A stretch of DNA of 64,000 nucleotides from Streptomyces griseorubiginosus. Lineage in GTDB: Bacteria; Actinomycetota; Actinomycetes; Streptomycetales; Streptomycetaceae. The translations under genes were made by a program, and so were the position numbers. The notes below the pieces were generated by a model. That model was not told the DNA's origin and did not search any database. It saw nothing but the letters and a program-made list of their open reading frames with translations. This document shows, piece by piece, positions 8,007 to 15,504 of the stretch (its first letter is position 1; every line of letters starts with the position of its first letter). The DNA lies in NCBI RefSeq assembly GCF_001514195.1, contig NZ_KQ948735.1, forward strand, positions 421,388 to 485,387, read 5' to 3'.

Positions 8007-9734
8007 TCACCCGCTGGACGGATGCTTCGTCGAGCCGTACGCCGTCAGGAAGCGGTCCCTGAAGGCGCTCATCTTCCAGACCGGCGCGTCGTGGGCCGGC
8101 TTCAGGCCGTCCGTCCAGTTCCAGGACGTGATCCTGGCGAGGACCTTGGGGTCCTTGGCGACGATCGAGATCGGTACGTCACGGCTCGCGTTCTCGCCGC
8201 TGACCCGGGCGATCGGCTGGTGGTCGCCGAGGAAGACGAGGACCGTGTCGTCGGTGCCGTAGCGCTCCAGCCACTGGGTGAGGGAAGTGACGGAGTAGGA
8301 GATGGACTTGCCGTACTCCTGCTTGGAGCGGGTGGGATTGGCGATGATGTCGGAGGCCTTGTTGCCGGCTTTCTGGATGGCCTTGAAGATCGAGCCGTCG
8401 CCCAGGTCGTCCCAGTCGACCATCTTCGGGATCGGGGCCCACGGCTGGTGGCTGGAGGTCAGGATGATCTCGGACATCAGCGGTTTGTCGCGCTTCTTGC
8501 TGTGGACCTGCTTCTGGTAGGCCTCCAGCGCGTACTGGTCCGGCATCGTGGACCAGCTGAACTTGGGTCCCTGGTAGCCGAGTTGGAACGCGTTGTAGAC
8601 CTTGTCGAGGCCGTAGTACTTCTGCTCGGGCCAGCCCTTCTGGACGCCCGGCATCACCCCGACCGTGTCCCAGTCGCCGGTCTTCTTGAAGGCCTTGGTG
8701 AGGCTGAGGTGGTTGCTGGCCATGACCGTGCGGTAGCGCTGCTGGTTGTCGATCCAGAGGCCGGAGAGGGTCGTGGAGTGGCCCAGCCAGCTGCTGCCGC
8801 CGTACGTCGCCGAGGTCAGCCAGCCGCTCTTCGCGTGGAAGCCGGCCTTGGCGAGGGCCGCGGTGCTGGTGTCGAGGGTTTTGTCGACGCCGGGCGCGAT
8901 GAGCGGGTCCTCGATGGCACTGCGGCCGTAGCTCTCGATGAAGGTGAAGATCATGTCCTTGCCCCGCAGGTCGGGTACCAGCTGGGAGCCCGGCGTGTTC
9001 CCGAACGCGTCGACCTTGGCCACCTTCTCGAACGCCGCCTCGTCCCGCAGGGTGGACACCACCCGCTGCGCCTGGATCCCTGTGAGCGCGGCGGTGTGCT
9101 CGGAGGCGAGCGGCGGGCCGAGGATCTGGAGGCCGAGGGCGGAGCAGGTGATCCAGACGGTGGCCGCGACGAGCGTGCCCCGGACGGCCCGCTGCCGGTG
9201 CCGGGCCAGCAGGCCGCTGAGCCGGACCGTCGCCAGCGTCATGACGGTCGGCACCAGGAGCACGAGGACGATCGCGGCGACCATGGCGGCGATCGCCACG
9301 CCCCGGCCCATCGAGTCCGCCACGTACGACTGCGCGTCGTTGAGCAGTTCCCAGTCGAGGACCGGGTTGAAGGCCCGCCCCAGGTAGTCGTTGAACCCCA
9401 TGTCGAGCAGGTTGAGGATCGTCATCACCCCGAGCCCGACGCCGGCCGCCACGGCCACCGCCAGCCGTGGGCGACGCGGCAGCGCCAGCACCAGGGCGGC
9501 CCCGAGGATCGCCTCCGCCGGAAGCCGCAGGAACTCCCCGGCGTGCAGATTGGTGATCTTGTTCGGCAGCAGCAGGGCCCCGAGGACGAGCAGCGCGGCG
9601 AGGGTGTTCAGGGTCCAGCGGGTGTTCCGTACGGCGGTGGGGTGCGCGTCCCGCCAACGGGCATACCGTGACGCCTTCTCCGCCTCGGTCACCTCGGCCT
9701 CGGGTGACGTGGTCTCTGCAAGGGTCTCGGACAC
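8007..9734 (-). CDS. Membrane-bound sulfatase / LTA synthase-like phosphoglycerol transferase
   Basis: A 575-residue protein with an N-terminal cytoplasmic tail, about five membrane helices in residues 35-200 and an extracellular sulfatase-fold (alkaline phosphatase superfamily) domain. The metal site and nucleophile region are visible as IFTFIESYGRS near residue 255 and TYGGSSWLGHSTTLSG near 310, and VFLGDHQP near 540 supplies late metal ligands. Family members include lipoteichoic acid synthase and related glycerophosphotransferases; in streptomycetes the substrate is usually not known. I chose GTG 9734 because GGAAGGA lies 7 bases before it; the longer frame upstream has no site. It is convergent with dusB and stands alone. 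Confidence 0.82.
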   Translation of the reverse strand: MSETLAETTSPEAEVTEAEKASRYARWRDAHPTAVRNTRWTLNTLAALLVLGALLLPNKITNLHAGEFLRLPAEAILGAALVLALPRRPRLAVAVAAGVGLGVMTILNLLDMGFNDYLGRAFNPVLDWELLNDAQSYVADSMGRGVAIAAMVAAIVLVLLVPTVMTLATVRLSGLLARHRQRAVRGTLVAATVWITCSALGLQILGPPLASEHTAALTGIQAQRVVSTLRDEAAFEKVAKVDAFGNTPGSQLVPDLRGKDMIFTFIESYGRSAIEDPLIAPGVDKTLDTSTAALAKAGFHAKSGWLTSATYGGSSWLGHSTTLSGLWIDNQQRYRTVMASNHLSLTKAFKKTGDWDTVGVMPGVQKGWPEQKYYGLDKVYNAFQLGYQGPKFSWSTMPDQYALEAYQKQVHSKKRDKPLMSEIILTSSHQPWAPIPKMVDWDDLGDGSIFKAIQKAGNKASDIIANPTRSKQEYGKSISYSVTSLTQWLERYGTDDTVLVFLGDHQPIARVSGENASRDVPISIVAKDPKVLARITSWNWTDGLKPAHDAPVWKMSAFRDRFLTAYGSTKHPSSG

Positions 9735-9887
9735 CCGAGGGTCCTTCCGTACGGGTCCTGGTAGGAGGCGGACCCGACAGGGGGTCTCGAATCCGCCACA
9801 TTCCCGTACGGCCCGTCTCGGGCCACAGTTCACGTCCCAGGGCAAACACCGCCCCAACGCTTGGTCAACGGTCGGGTGAGGGCCTCA

Positions 9888-9940
9888 AGGGGCGCGGGGC
9901 CGTATCGATGTGCGGCTCCGCCGCGTGGGCGCGACCAGCC
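9888..9940 (+). repeat. Dispersed repeat, longer variant (copy D)
   Basis: Starts AGGGGCGCGGGG and ends GCGACCAGCC like the other copies, but the middle is replaced by a longer segment containing TGCGGCTCCGCCGCGTGG, itself a GCGGC..GCCGC hairpin. It lies in the 249-bp gap between the sulfatase gene 5' end and the debranching gene 3' end. Confidence 0.7.
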
Positions 9941-9983
9941 CCCACCGGCCCGTAGCCGCCACACAACCGTCCCACCCCTCCGA

Positions 9984-11921
9984 TCAGGCGCCACCAACCG
10001 CCGTCAGCAGAGCAAGCGGCGCCGCCGCCGACCGAGCCTCCCGCACACACGCGTGCGGATACGGCACCGGCTCCCCGTGCGACTCCCGCCCGTAGCCGGC
10101 CAGGACCTCCGGCAGCCGGTGCCCGGTCGCCGTCGCCGCGTCCACCAGCCCGTGCGCCACCGCCCGCGCCTCGTCGTGCAGGCCGTACCGCGCCAGGCCC
10201 AGCGTGATCAGCGCGTTGTCGTGCGGCCACACCGAACCCCGGTGGTACGACAGCGGGTGGTAGGCCGGCTGGCCGGACGCCACCGTGCGCACGCCCCATC
10301 CGGAGAAGAAGTCCGGCTCCAGCAGCCGTCGTCCCACCAGCTCCCCGTACTCCTTGTCGAGCAGCCCCGACCACAGCAGATGACCGGCGTCGGAGGCCAG
10401 CGCGTCGACGTGGCGGCCCTCTCCGTCCAGGGCGAGGGCGGGGAAGGCGCGGTCCTGCATCCAGAAGTCCCGCTGGAAGCGGTCCCGGAGATCGGCCGCG
10501 GCCTGTTCGAGGAGGGCTCCGTAGGTCTCGTCCTTCCACGCCGTGCGGGCGAGCCACGCGGTGCGGCGCAGCGCGTCGTAGGCGTAGCCCTGGGCGCCCG
10601 CCGCCATCACCGGTCCGCCGGCCCGGGTGCCGTCGGCGCCGCAGATCGCGCCGGGGGAGTCCTTCCAGTTCTGGTTGGCCAGGCCGCCCTGGTCAGCGCG
10701 GTAGACGAGGTAGCCGCGGGAGGTCAGGCCGCCGTGGTCGAGCATCCAGCCGATCGCGGCACGGGCGTGGGACTCCAGGCGCCGGGCGAGCGAGACGTCC
10801 CCGGTCTGTTCCACATAGGCGCCGAGGAGGACCAGGAACAGCGGGGTGGCGTCGACCGAGCCGTAGTAGCGGCCGTACGGCACCTGCCCGAAGTGCGCCA
10901 GCTCTCCGTGCCGTACCTCGTGCACGATCTTGCCGGGCTGGGCGACGGAGGCCGCGTCGGTCTCCGTGGCCTGGGTCGCGGCGAGCGCGGGCAGGGTGGC
11001 TGCGGCCAGCTGGGGGCGGTAGGGGAGGGCGAAGAGAGAGGTGAGGAGGGCGTCCCGGCCCAGGAGGGTCAGGAACCAGGGGGCCCCGGCGGCCGGGACA
11101 CGCAGGTCCTCGCCGTCCGGGCCGGTGGCCGGAACCTGGAGCGAGGCCAGGTCGGCGAGACCGCGGGCGCAGGCGGCCGCCAGCTCCGGCCAGCCGGTCG
11201 GGAAGGCCACGCCCTCCACGAACTCGCCTTCCAGCGACAGGAGTTGACGGTTCAGGGCGGCAGGAGAGCTCGGTACCCGGCGGGCCCGCTTGTCGCCGTG
11301 CGGGCGGGCCAGTACGCGCAGGGTCAGCTCGGCCGAGCCGTGCGGTTCCAGGTCCAGCGTCCACACCAGGCGCCGGGCTCCGGTGCCCGTCTCCTCGACG
11401 CCGTCCGGGGCGGGCTCGGCCGTCACCGTCGTGCACGAACGCCATTCGCGGCGCTGGTAGCCGAACTCCACGCCGTCGTCGAGGACTTCGCGGGTGCGGG
11501 TGGCGCCGGGCTTGGTGTAGGTGCGGTAGTCGGAGCGGAGTTCGAACTGGTCCGTGAAGTCGGCGTCTGCGGTGACCGCGAGCCGGACCGTGGTCGGCAC
11601 CGGGCGGTTGCTCGTCACCCGCAGGGATTCGACGAACGAGCCGTCCCCGACCGCCTGTTCGCGGAAGAGGGTGTGGGCCGGGGGTTCCTGGCGGCCGCCG
11701 CGCGGGACCAGGACACAGCGGGCGGTGTCGCCGTCGGCGACCGGCGAGAGGGTCTCGGGGACCGCGCCGTCGACCGTGAGCTGCCAGCGGCTCAGGTGCC
11801 GGGCGTCCCGTACGAACAGCCCGTCCGGGAAGCTGCCGCCCCGGACCCCGCTGATGTCCCCGCCGTCACCCACGGCAGCGAACGTCCCGCCGTGCACGAG
11901 CAGATGATGCCGGTCCGTCAT
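9984..11921 (-). CDS. Glycogen debranching-type protein (amylo-alpha-1,6-glucosidase family)
   Basis: A 645-residue cytosolic glycan hydrolase. The N-terminal ~280 residues match the GDE N-terminal beta domain (SFPDGLFVRDARHLSRWQLTVDG), and the C-terminal half is an (alpha/alpha)6 barrel with APWFLTLLGRDALLTSLFALPY and HPLSYHRGSVWPHDNALI, typical of GDE_C proteins. It should trim alpha-1,6 branches or related oligosaccharides. The ATG at 11921 has GGGAGG 8 bases upstream and overlaps the stop of the preceding hydrolase gene (ATGA), so the pair is translationally coupled. The divergent ROK regulator is the likely controller. Frames extending further upstream are only read-through of the neighbouring gene in another phase. 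Confidence 0.88.
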   Translation of the reverse strand: MTDRHHLLVHGGTFAAVGDGGDISGVRGGSFPDGLFVRDARHLSRWQLTVDGAVPETLSPVADGDTARCVLVPRGGRQEPPAHTLFREQAVGDGSFVESLRVTSNRPVPTTVRLAVTADADFTDQFELRSDYRTYTKPGATRTREVLDDGVEFGYQRREWRSCTTVTAEPAPDGVEETGTGARRLVWTLDLEPHGSAELTLRVLARPHGDKRARRVPSSPAALNRQLLSLEGEFVEGVAFPTGWPELAAACARGLADLASLQVPATGPDGEDLRVPAAGAPWFLTLLGRDALLTSLFALPYRPQLAAATLPALAATQATETDAASVAQPGKIVHEVRHGELAHFGQVPYGRYYGSVDATPLFLVLLGAYVEQTGDVSLARRLESHARAAIGWMLDHGGLTSRGYLVYRADQGGLANQNWKDSPGAICGADGTRAGGPVMAAGAQGYAYDALRRTAWLARTAWKDETYGALLEQAAADLRDRFQRDFWMQDRAFPALALDGEGRHVDALASDAGHLLWSGLLDKEYGELVGRRLLEPDFFSGWGVRTVASGQPAYHPLSYHRGSVWPHDNALITLGLARYGLHDEARAVAHGLVDAATATGHRLPEVLAGYGRESHGEPVPYPHACVREARSAAAPLALLTAVGGA

Positions 11922-13774
11922 CGCCGGTTCCCTCCCTTGAATCCCATGTCCGCCGTGACTGTGGTGCTGTTCGTGCTGTTCGTGCTGTTCGCGATCGTGG
12001 TGCCGTGCGTCGCCGACATCCCGCCAGGGAGCGTGGTGTCGCCCGCGGACTCGCCGTGCAGCAGGTCGAGCGCGAGCGCCGCCGTCCAGCTGAAGCCGGT
12101 CGCCCCGCAGCCCTCGCCGGTGTACGGGTCGACGTACTCCGCGAAGTCGGTGGCCGCGGCGAGTTCGAGGGCCGACTCCCGCAGGGCGTCCGCCTGTTGG
12201 CGCTCGCCGTGGGTGCGCAGCCCGCGCTCCACGAGCCACGCCGTGTTGAACCAGGCCGGGCCGCGCCAGTAGCGGTGGGCGTCGAAGGCCTCGCCGAGGA
12301 GGTCGTAGCTGGGGAGGAGGCGGGTGGTGGTGCCGAGGCCGAAGTGCGGGCCGGCGGCGGTGCGCAGCAGCGCCGTGACGATGTCCCGGGGGAGACCGGG
12401 CAGGAGCAGGGGGACGAGTCCGGAGACACCGCGCTCGGGGATCAGACCGGGGGCCGGGGCCGGGGCCGCGGGGGCCGGGGCAGGAGTCGGGGCCGGGTCC
12501 AGGTCAGGGGCGGGGGCCTCGTGCCCGGCGGTCGGCCGGGCGGGCGGCCGGTGCGGGGAGAACACCGGCCCGCGGTCGCCCGCCGTGGCGGCTCCGACCG
12601 TGGCGTGTCCGACCGGGGCGTGTCCGACCGGGGCCTGTCCGGCCGTGACGTGTCCGACCGTGGCCTGTCCGACCGCGTCGCGTCCGACCGGCGCCTGTCC
12701 GGCCGTGACGTGTCCGACCGCGTCGCGTCCGACCGCGTCATGTCCGACCGAGGCCTGTCCGACCGTGTCGCGTCCGACCGCGTCATGTCCGGCCGCGTCG
12801 CATCCGGCCGAGGCGGGCCCCCGCAGGTCCCGGCAGAGGAACATGCCGCTCGCCGGGTCCCACAGCCGCTCCACCAGCGCCTGTGTCAGGCGCTCCGCGC
12901 GCGCGTGCCGGGCCGTGCCGGTCGCGCCCAGTTCGTCGGCGATCCGGGCCAGCGCGTGCTCGGAGGCGATGAGCAGCGCGTTGAAGGCGGGGTCCTCGAC
13001 GGCGAACTCACCGGTGCCATCGGCGTACCCGGCGTCCCGGTAGTCGGCCGCCAGGCGCACGTACCGCCCGTAGTCCAGATCCGTCGGCCGGTCCTCGGCC
13101 GCCCCGTGGTCGAGGTCGGCGCGGCGGAAGGAGCGGGCCGGGGCCGGGGTGACGCGGGACAGGGGGAGGTCCCAGGCGGGGCTGTTGTCCATACCCTGTT
13201 CCCAGGGGTGCACGACGGAGGCGAGGCCGCCGCCGCCGAGATCGCGGCGGTGCAGGAGGTAGCGGTGCCAGGCCGCCAGACGCGGGTACACGCGGGCGAG
13301 GAAGCCGCGGGACCGGGAGAGCCCGGGGTCGGCGCGGTGCACCAGCCACGCGGCCAGCGCGTGCACCGGTGGCTGCACGATCCCGGACGTCTGTACGGTG
13401 CGCGGGGCGCCCGCGGCGCGCCCCGCGGTCGAGGAGCGCCAGAAGTCGGGGCTCGGAAAGTACGCGTCGAGCGGTACGGAGGGGTTGAACACGATGTGCG
13501 GGATCCGCCCGTCGCCCCACTGGGCCGTCAGGAGGGTCTCCAGCTCGGTCTGCGCCCGCAGCGGCGAGAGGTGGCGCAGGCCGATCGCGATGAAGGCGGA
13601 GTCCCAGGACCACTGGTGCGGGTACAGGCCGCGCGAGGGGACGGTGGAGGCGCCGGTCCAGTTGGCCTCCAGCACCCGCGCGGCCCTGGCGTGCAGGGAA
13701 GGCGGTGAACCCGGCGGATCGTATGCGATCGAGCGCTCGGTGGAAGAGGTGACGAGCTGGGCAGTGCGATCCAC
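11918..13774 (-). CDS. MGH1-like glycoside hydrolase with repeat insertion
   Basis: A 618-residue (alpha/alpha)6-barrel glycoside hydrolase of the mannosylglycerate hydrolase/trehalase-like group: WTGASTVPSRGLYPHQWSWDSAFIAIGLRH near residue 40, QWGDGRIPHIVF near 85 and YWRGPAWFNTAWLVERGL near 510. The start GTG 13774 has GGGGAG just upstream. It is the first gene of a two-gene operon with the debranching protein and is divergent from the ROK regulator, suggesting uptake or storage glycan turnover. Odd feature: residues ~325-400 are a 15-unit pentapeptide repeat not expected in the family, then a Pro/Ala-rich stretch, all placed between barrel segments. The insertion probably loops out; whether the enzyme stays active is unknown. 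Confidence 0.82.
   Translation of the reverse strand: MDRTAQLVTSSTERSIAYDPPGSPPSLHARAARVLEANWTGASTVPSRGLYPHQWSWDSAFIAIGLRHLSPLRAQTELETLLTAQWGDGRIPHIVFNPSVPLDAYFPSPDFWRSSTAGRAAGAPRTVQTSGIVQPPVHALAAWLVHRADPGLSRSRGFLARVYPRLAAWHRYLLHRRDLGGGGLASVVHPWEQGMDNSPAWDLPLSRVTPAPARSFRRADLDHGAAEDRPTDLDYGRYVRLAADYRDAGYADGTGEFAVEDPAFNALLIASEHALARIADELGATGTARHARAERLTQALVERLWDPASGMFLCRDLRGPASAGCDAAGHDAVGRDTVGQASVGHDAVGRDAVGHVTAGQAPVGRDAVGQATVGHVTAGQAPVGHAPVGHATVGAATAGDRGPVFSPHRPPARPTAGHEAPAPDLDPAPTPAPAPAAPAPAPGLIPERGVSGLVPLLLPGLPRDIVTALLRTAAGPHFGLGTTTRLLPSYDLLGEAFDAHRYWRGPAWFNTAWLVERGLRTHGERQQADALRESALELAAATDFAEYVDPYTGEGCGATGFSWTAALALDLLHGESAGDTTLPGGMSATHGTTIANSTNSTNSTTVTADMGFKGGNRR
12578..12802 (-). repeat. 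In-frame 15-bp minisatellite inside the hydrolase gene
   Basis: Fifteen 15-bp units encode xxxVG/xxxAG pentapeptides (HDAVG, RDAVG, QAPVG, HVTAG, QATVG). Some higher-order blocks recur (HVTAG-QAPVG occurs twice), as expected from unequal exchange or slippage. Confidence 0.9.
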
Positions 13775-13894
13775 TCGGGACTCCCCGAAAGACGTGTGGC
13801 TGACCGGTTCGGTCAGGGCTACCGTAGGGTTACGTCTATTTAACACGCAAAACCCAATATGTAATGCACAGTTGAGAAACACAAGGGGGTGCGC
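13775..13894. promoter_or_regulatory. Divergent promoter region of the ROK regulator and glycan operon
   Basis: A 120-bp spacer between divergent starts. Its ROK-proximal part (about 13830-13880) is the most A+T-rich stretch nearby (CTATTTAACACGCAAAACCC, then AATATGTAATGCAC) and holds the only plausible -10 elements; ROK repressors commonly bind such divergent spacers. I could not define a clear palindrome. Confidence 0.5.
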
Positions 13895-15097
13895 ATGGCT
13901 GGACGGAGTCAGACCGGCGCCGGAGATCTGCTCGAACTGGTCCGCAGCGGGCGAGCCGTCACGCGCGGAGCGCTCCAGCAGGCCACCGGACTGTCCCGGG
14001 CGACCGTCGGCCAGCGCCTCGACCGGCTCTTCCGCGCGGGCTGGCTGCGCGAGGGCGCCGGCGGCCCGGTGGACTCCCCGCTGGGCGGCCGCCCCTCCAT
14101 CACCCTGGAGTTCGACGACGCCCATGCCGTCGTCCTGGCCGCCGATCTCGACACCCGGCACGCGCGCGCGTGCGTGCTCTCCCTGACCGGCGAGATCCTC
14201 GCCGAGCACAGCGGCACCCTGGTGATCGAGGACGGCCCGGACGCCGTCCTCGGCGAGCTGGGCCGCTGGTTCGCCGAGCTGCTGGAGAAGGCGGGGCAGC
14301 GGGCCGAGGAGGTCTGCGGCATCGGGCTCGCCGTGCCGGGCCCGGTCGACCTGGAGAGCGGCCGGGTGGTCCAGCCGCCGATCATGCCCGGCTGGGACGG
14401 CTACGACATACGAGGCCGCCTCGCCCGGGCCTTCACCGAGCACACCGGCTCCGGCCCGGTCCCCGTGCTCGTCGACAACGACGCCAACCTCATGGCGTAC
14501 GGCGAACAGCGCACCGGCCACCCCGACTGCTCGGCCTTCGTCCTGGTCAAGGTCTCGACCGGTATCGGCGCCGGAGTCGTCGTCGACGGCTCGGTCTACC
14601 GGGGCATCGACGGGGGTGCGGGCGACCTGGGGCACATCCGGGTGCCGGCGGGTGCGGAGGCGCTGTGCCGGTGCGGTTCCTACGGCTGTCTCGCCGCCGT
14701 CGCGAGCGGTGGTGCCGTCGCCCGGCGGCTGGCCGCGACCGGGGTGCCGGCGGCCTCCGGCTCGGATGTGCGGGACCTGCTGGCGTCCGGGCACCCGGGG
14801 GCGGCGGCGCTCGCGCGGGAGGCGGGGCGGCAGGTCGGGGACGTACTGGCGACGGTCGTGACGCTGCTGAACCCGGGGGTCCTGATGATCGCCGGAGATC
14901 TGGCCGGAACTCCCTTCCTCACCGGCGTCCGGGAGCTGCTGTACCAGCGGGCGCTGCCCCGCTCCACGGCCCGCCTCGAGGTGGTCACCTCGCGGCTGGG
15001 GGAGCGGGCCGGGCTGGTCGGGGCGGGTGCGCTGGTCGTGGAGCACCTGTACGCGCCCGAACGGGTCGAGGAGCGGTTGCTGGCGATGGGCGTATGA
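13895..15097 (+). CDS. ROK family transcriptional regulator
   Basis: A 400-residue ROK protein: an N-terminal winged helix (residues ~8-60, VTRGALQQATGLSRATVGQRLDRL) followed by a sugar kinase-like domain. The kinase part keeps GIGLAVPGPVD, VLVDNDANLMAYGE, STGIGAGVVVDG and the zinc-type motif with CRCGSYGCLAAVAS (CxCGxxGCxE in active kinases; here Ala replaces the Glu). Such proteins sense sugars and repress the neighbouring glycan genes. ATG 13895 has AAGGGGG five bases upstream; GTG 13889 is an alternative. It is divergent from the two glycoside hydrolase genes and ends at a strong hairpin 127 bases downstream. Confidence 0.88.
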   Translation: MAGRSQTGAGDLLELVRSGRAVTRGALQQATGLSRATVGQRLDRLFRAGWLREGAGGPVDSPLGGRPSITLEFDDAHAVVLAADLDTRHARACVLSLTGEILAEHSGTLVIEDGPDAVLGELGRWFAELLEKAGQRAEEVCGIGLAVPGPVDLESGRVVQPPIMPGWDGYDIRGRLARAFTEHTGSGPVPVLVDNDANLMAYGEQRTGHPDCSAFVLVKVSTGIGAGVVVDGSVYRGIDGGAGDLGHIRVPAGAEALCRCGSYGCLAAVASGGAVARRLAATGVPAASGSDVRDLLASGHPGAAALAREAGRQVGDVLATVVTLLNPGVLMIAGDLAGTPFLTGVRELLYQRALPRSTARLEVVTSRLGERAGLVGAGALVVEHLYAPERVEERLLAMGV

Positions 15098-15223
15098 CGT
15101 CCGTGTTGCGGTCCGGATACCCGTCCGCATGGTGAAATCCGGGCCGCTGTGGCAGCGTGATTCTCGCCACGCCTGATAGGGGTCGCGCTCGAATGAGCGG
15201 ATCTTGGGCGACTGCACTTCTGA

Positions 15224-15250
15224 AAGGGGTGGCACTGAGTGCCACCCCTT
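15224..15250 (+). terminator. Hairpin terminator after the ROK gene
   Basis: Perfect inverted repeat: AAGGGGTGGCACT, one G, AGTGCCACCCCTT. No T-run follows, as is usual in high-GC genomes. The following 15251-15504 holds no gene and probably the ppdK promoter (A+T-rich patches near 15340-15375). Confidence 0.8.
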
Positions 15251-15504
15251 GATCGTTCATCGATCGAAATCAGATGTGGCTACAGGGTGCTCATGTGAGC
15301 GGAAAGGGGGGTGGGTGAGCCCCTCCGTGTTCAAGAAGTGAAAACATTCGACGGCTGTCGCTTGCCAAGCTTTGACTTTCGATCCGCTGGCAGACACCTG
15401 GTTACGGGCGTATGACGCCCGAGCAGACGTACCCAGAAGCCTTCGATCTGGGTATGTTCCTCGCCGTCAGGGCAGCCACCGCGTCCTCGAGGGAGTCGAG
15501 ACCC

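Noticed and set aside
11922..12239. N-terminal extension of the debranching gene
   Set aside because: This is the neighbouring hydrolase gene read in another phase (Arg/His-rich); the ATG at 11921 has its own ribosome site and ATGA coupling.
12578..12802. CRISPR or IS-end array in the hydrolase gene
   Set aside because: Fifteen-bp in-frame units without spacers, wholly inside an open reading frame.
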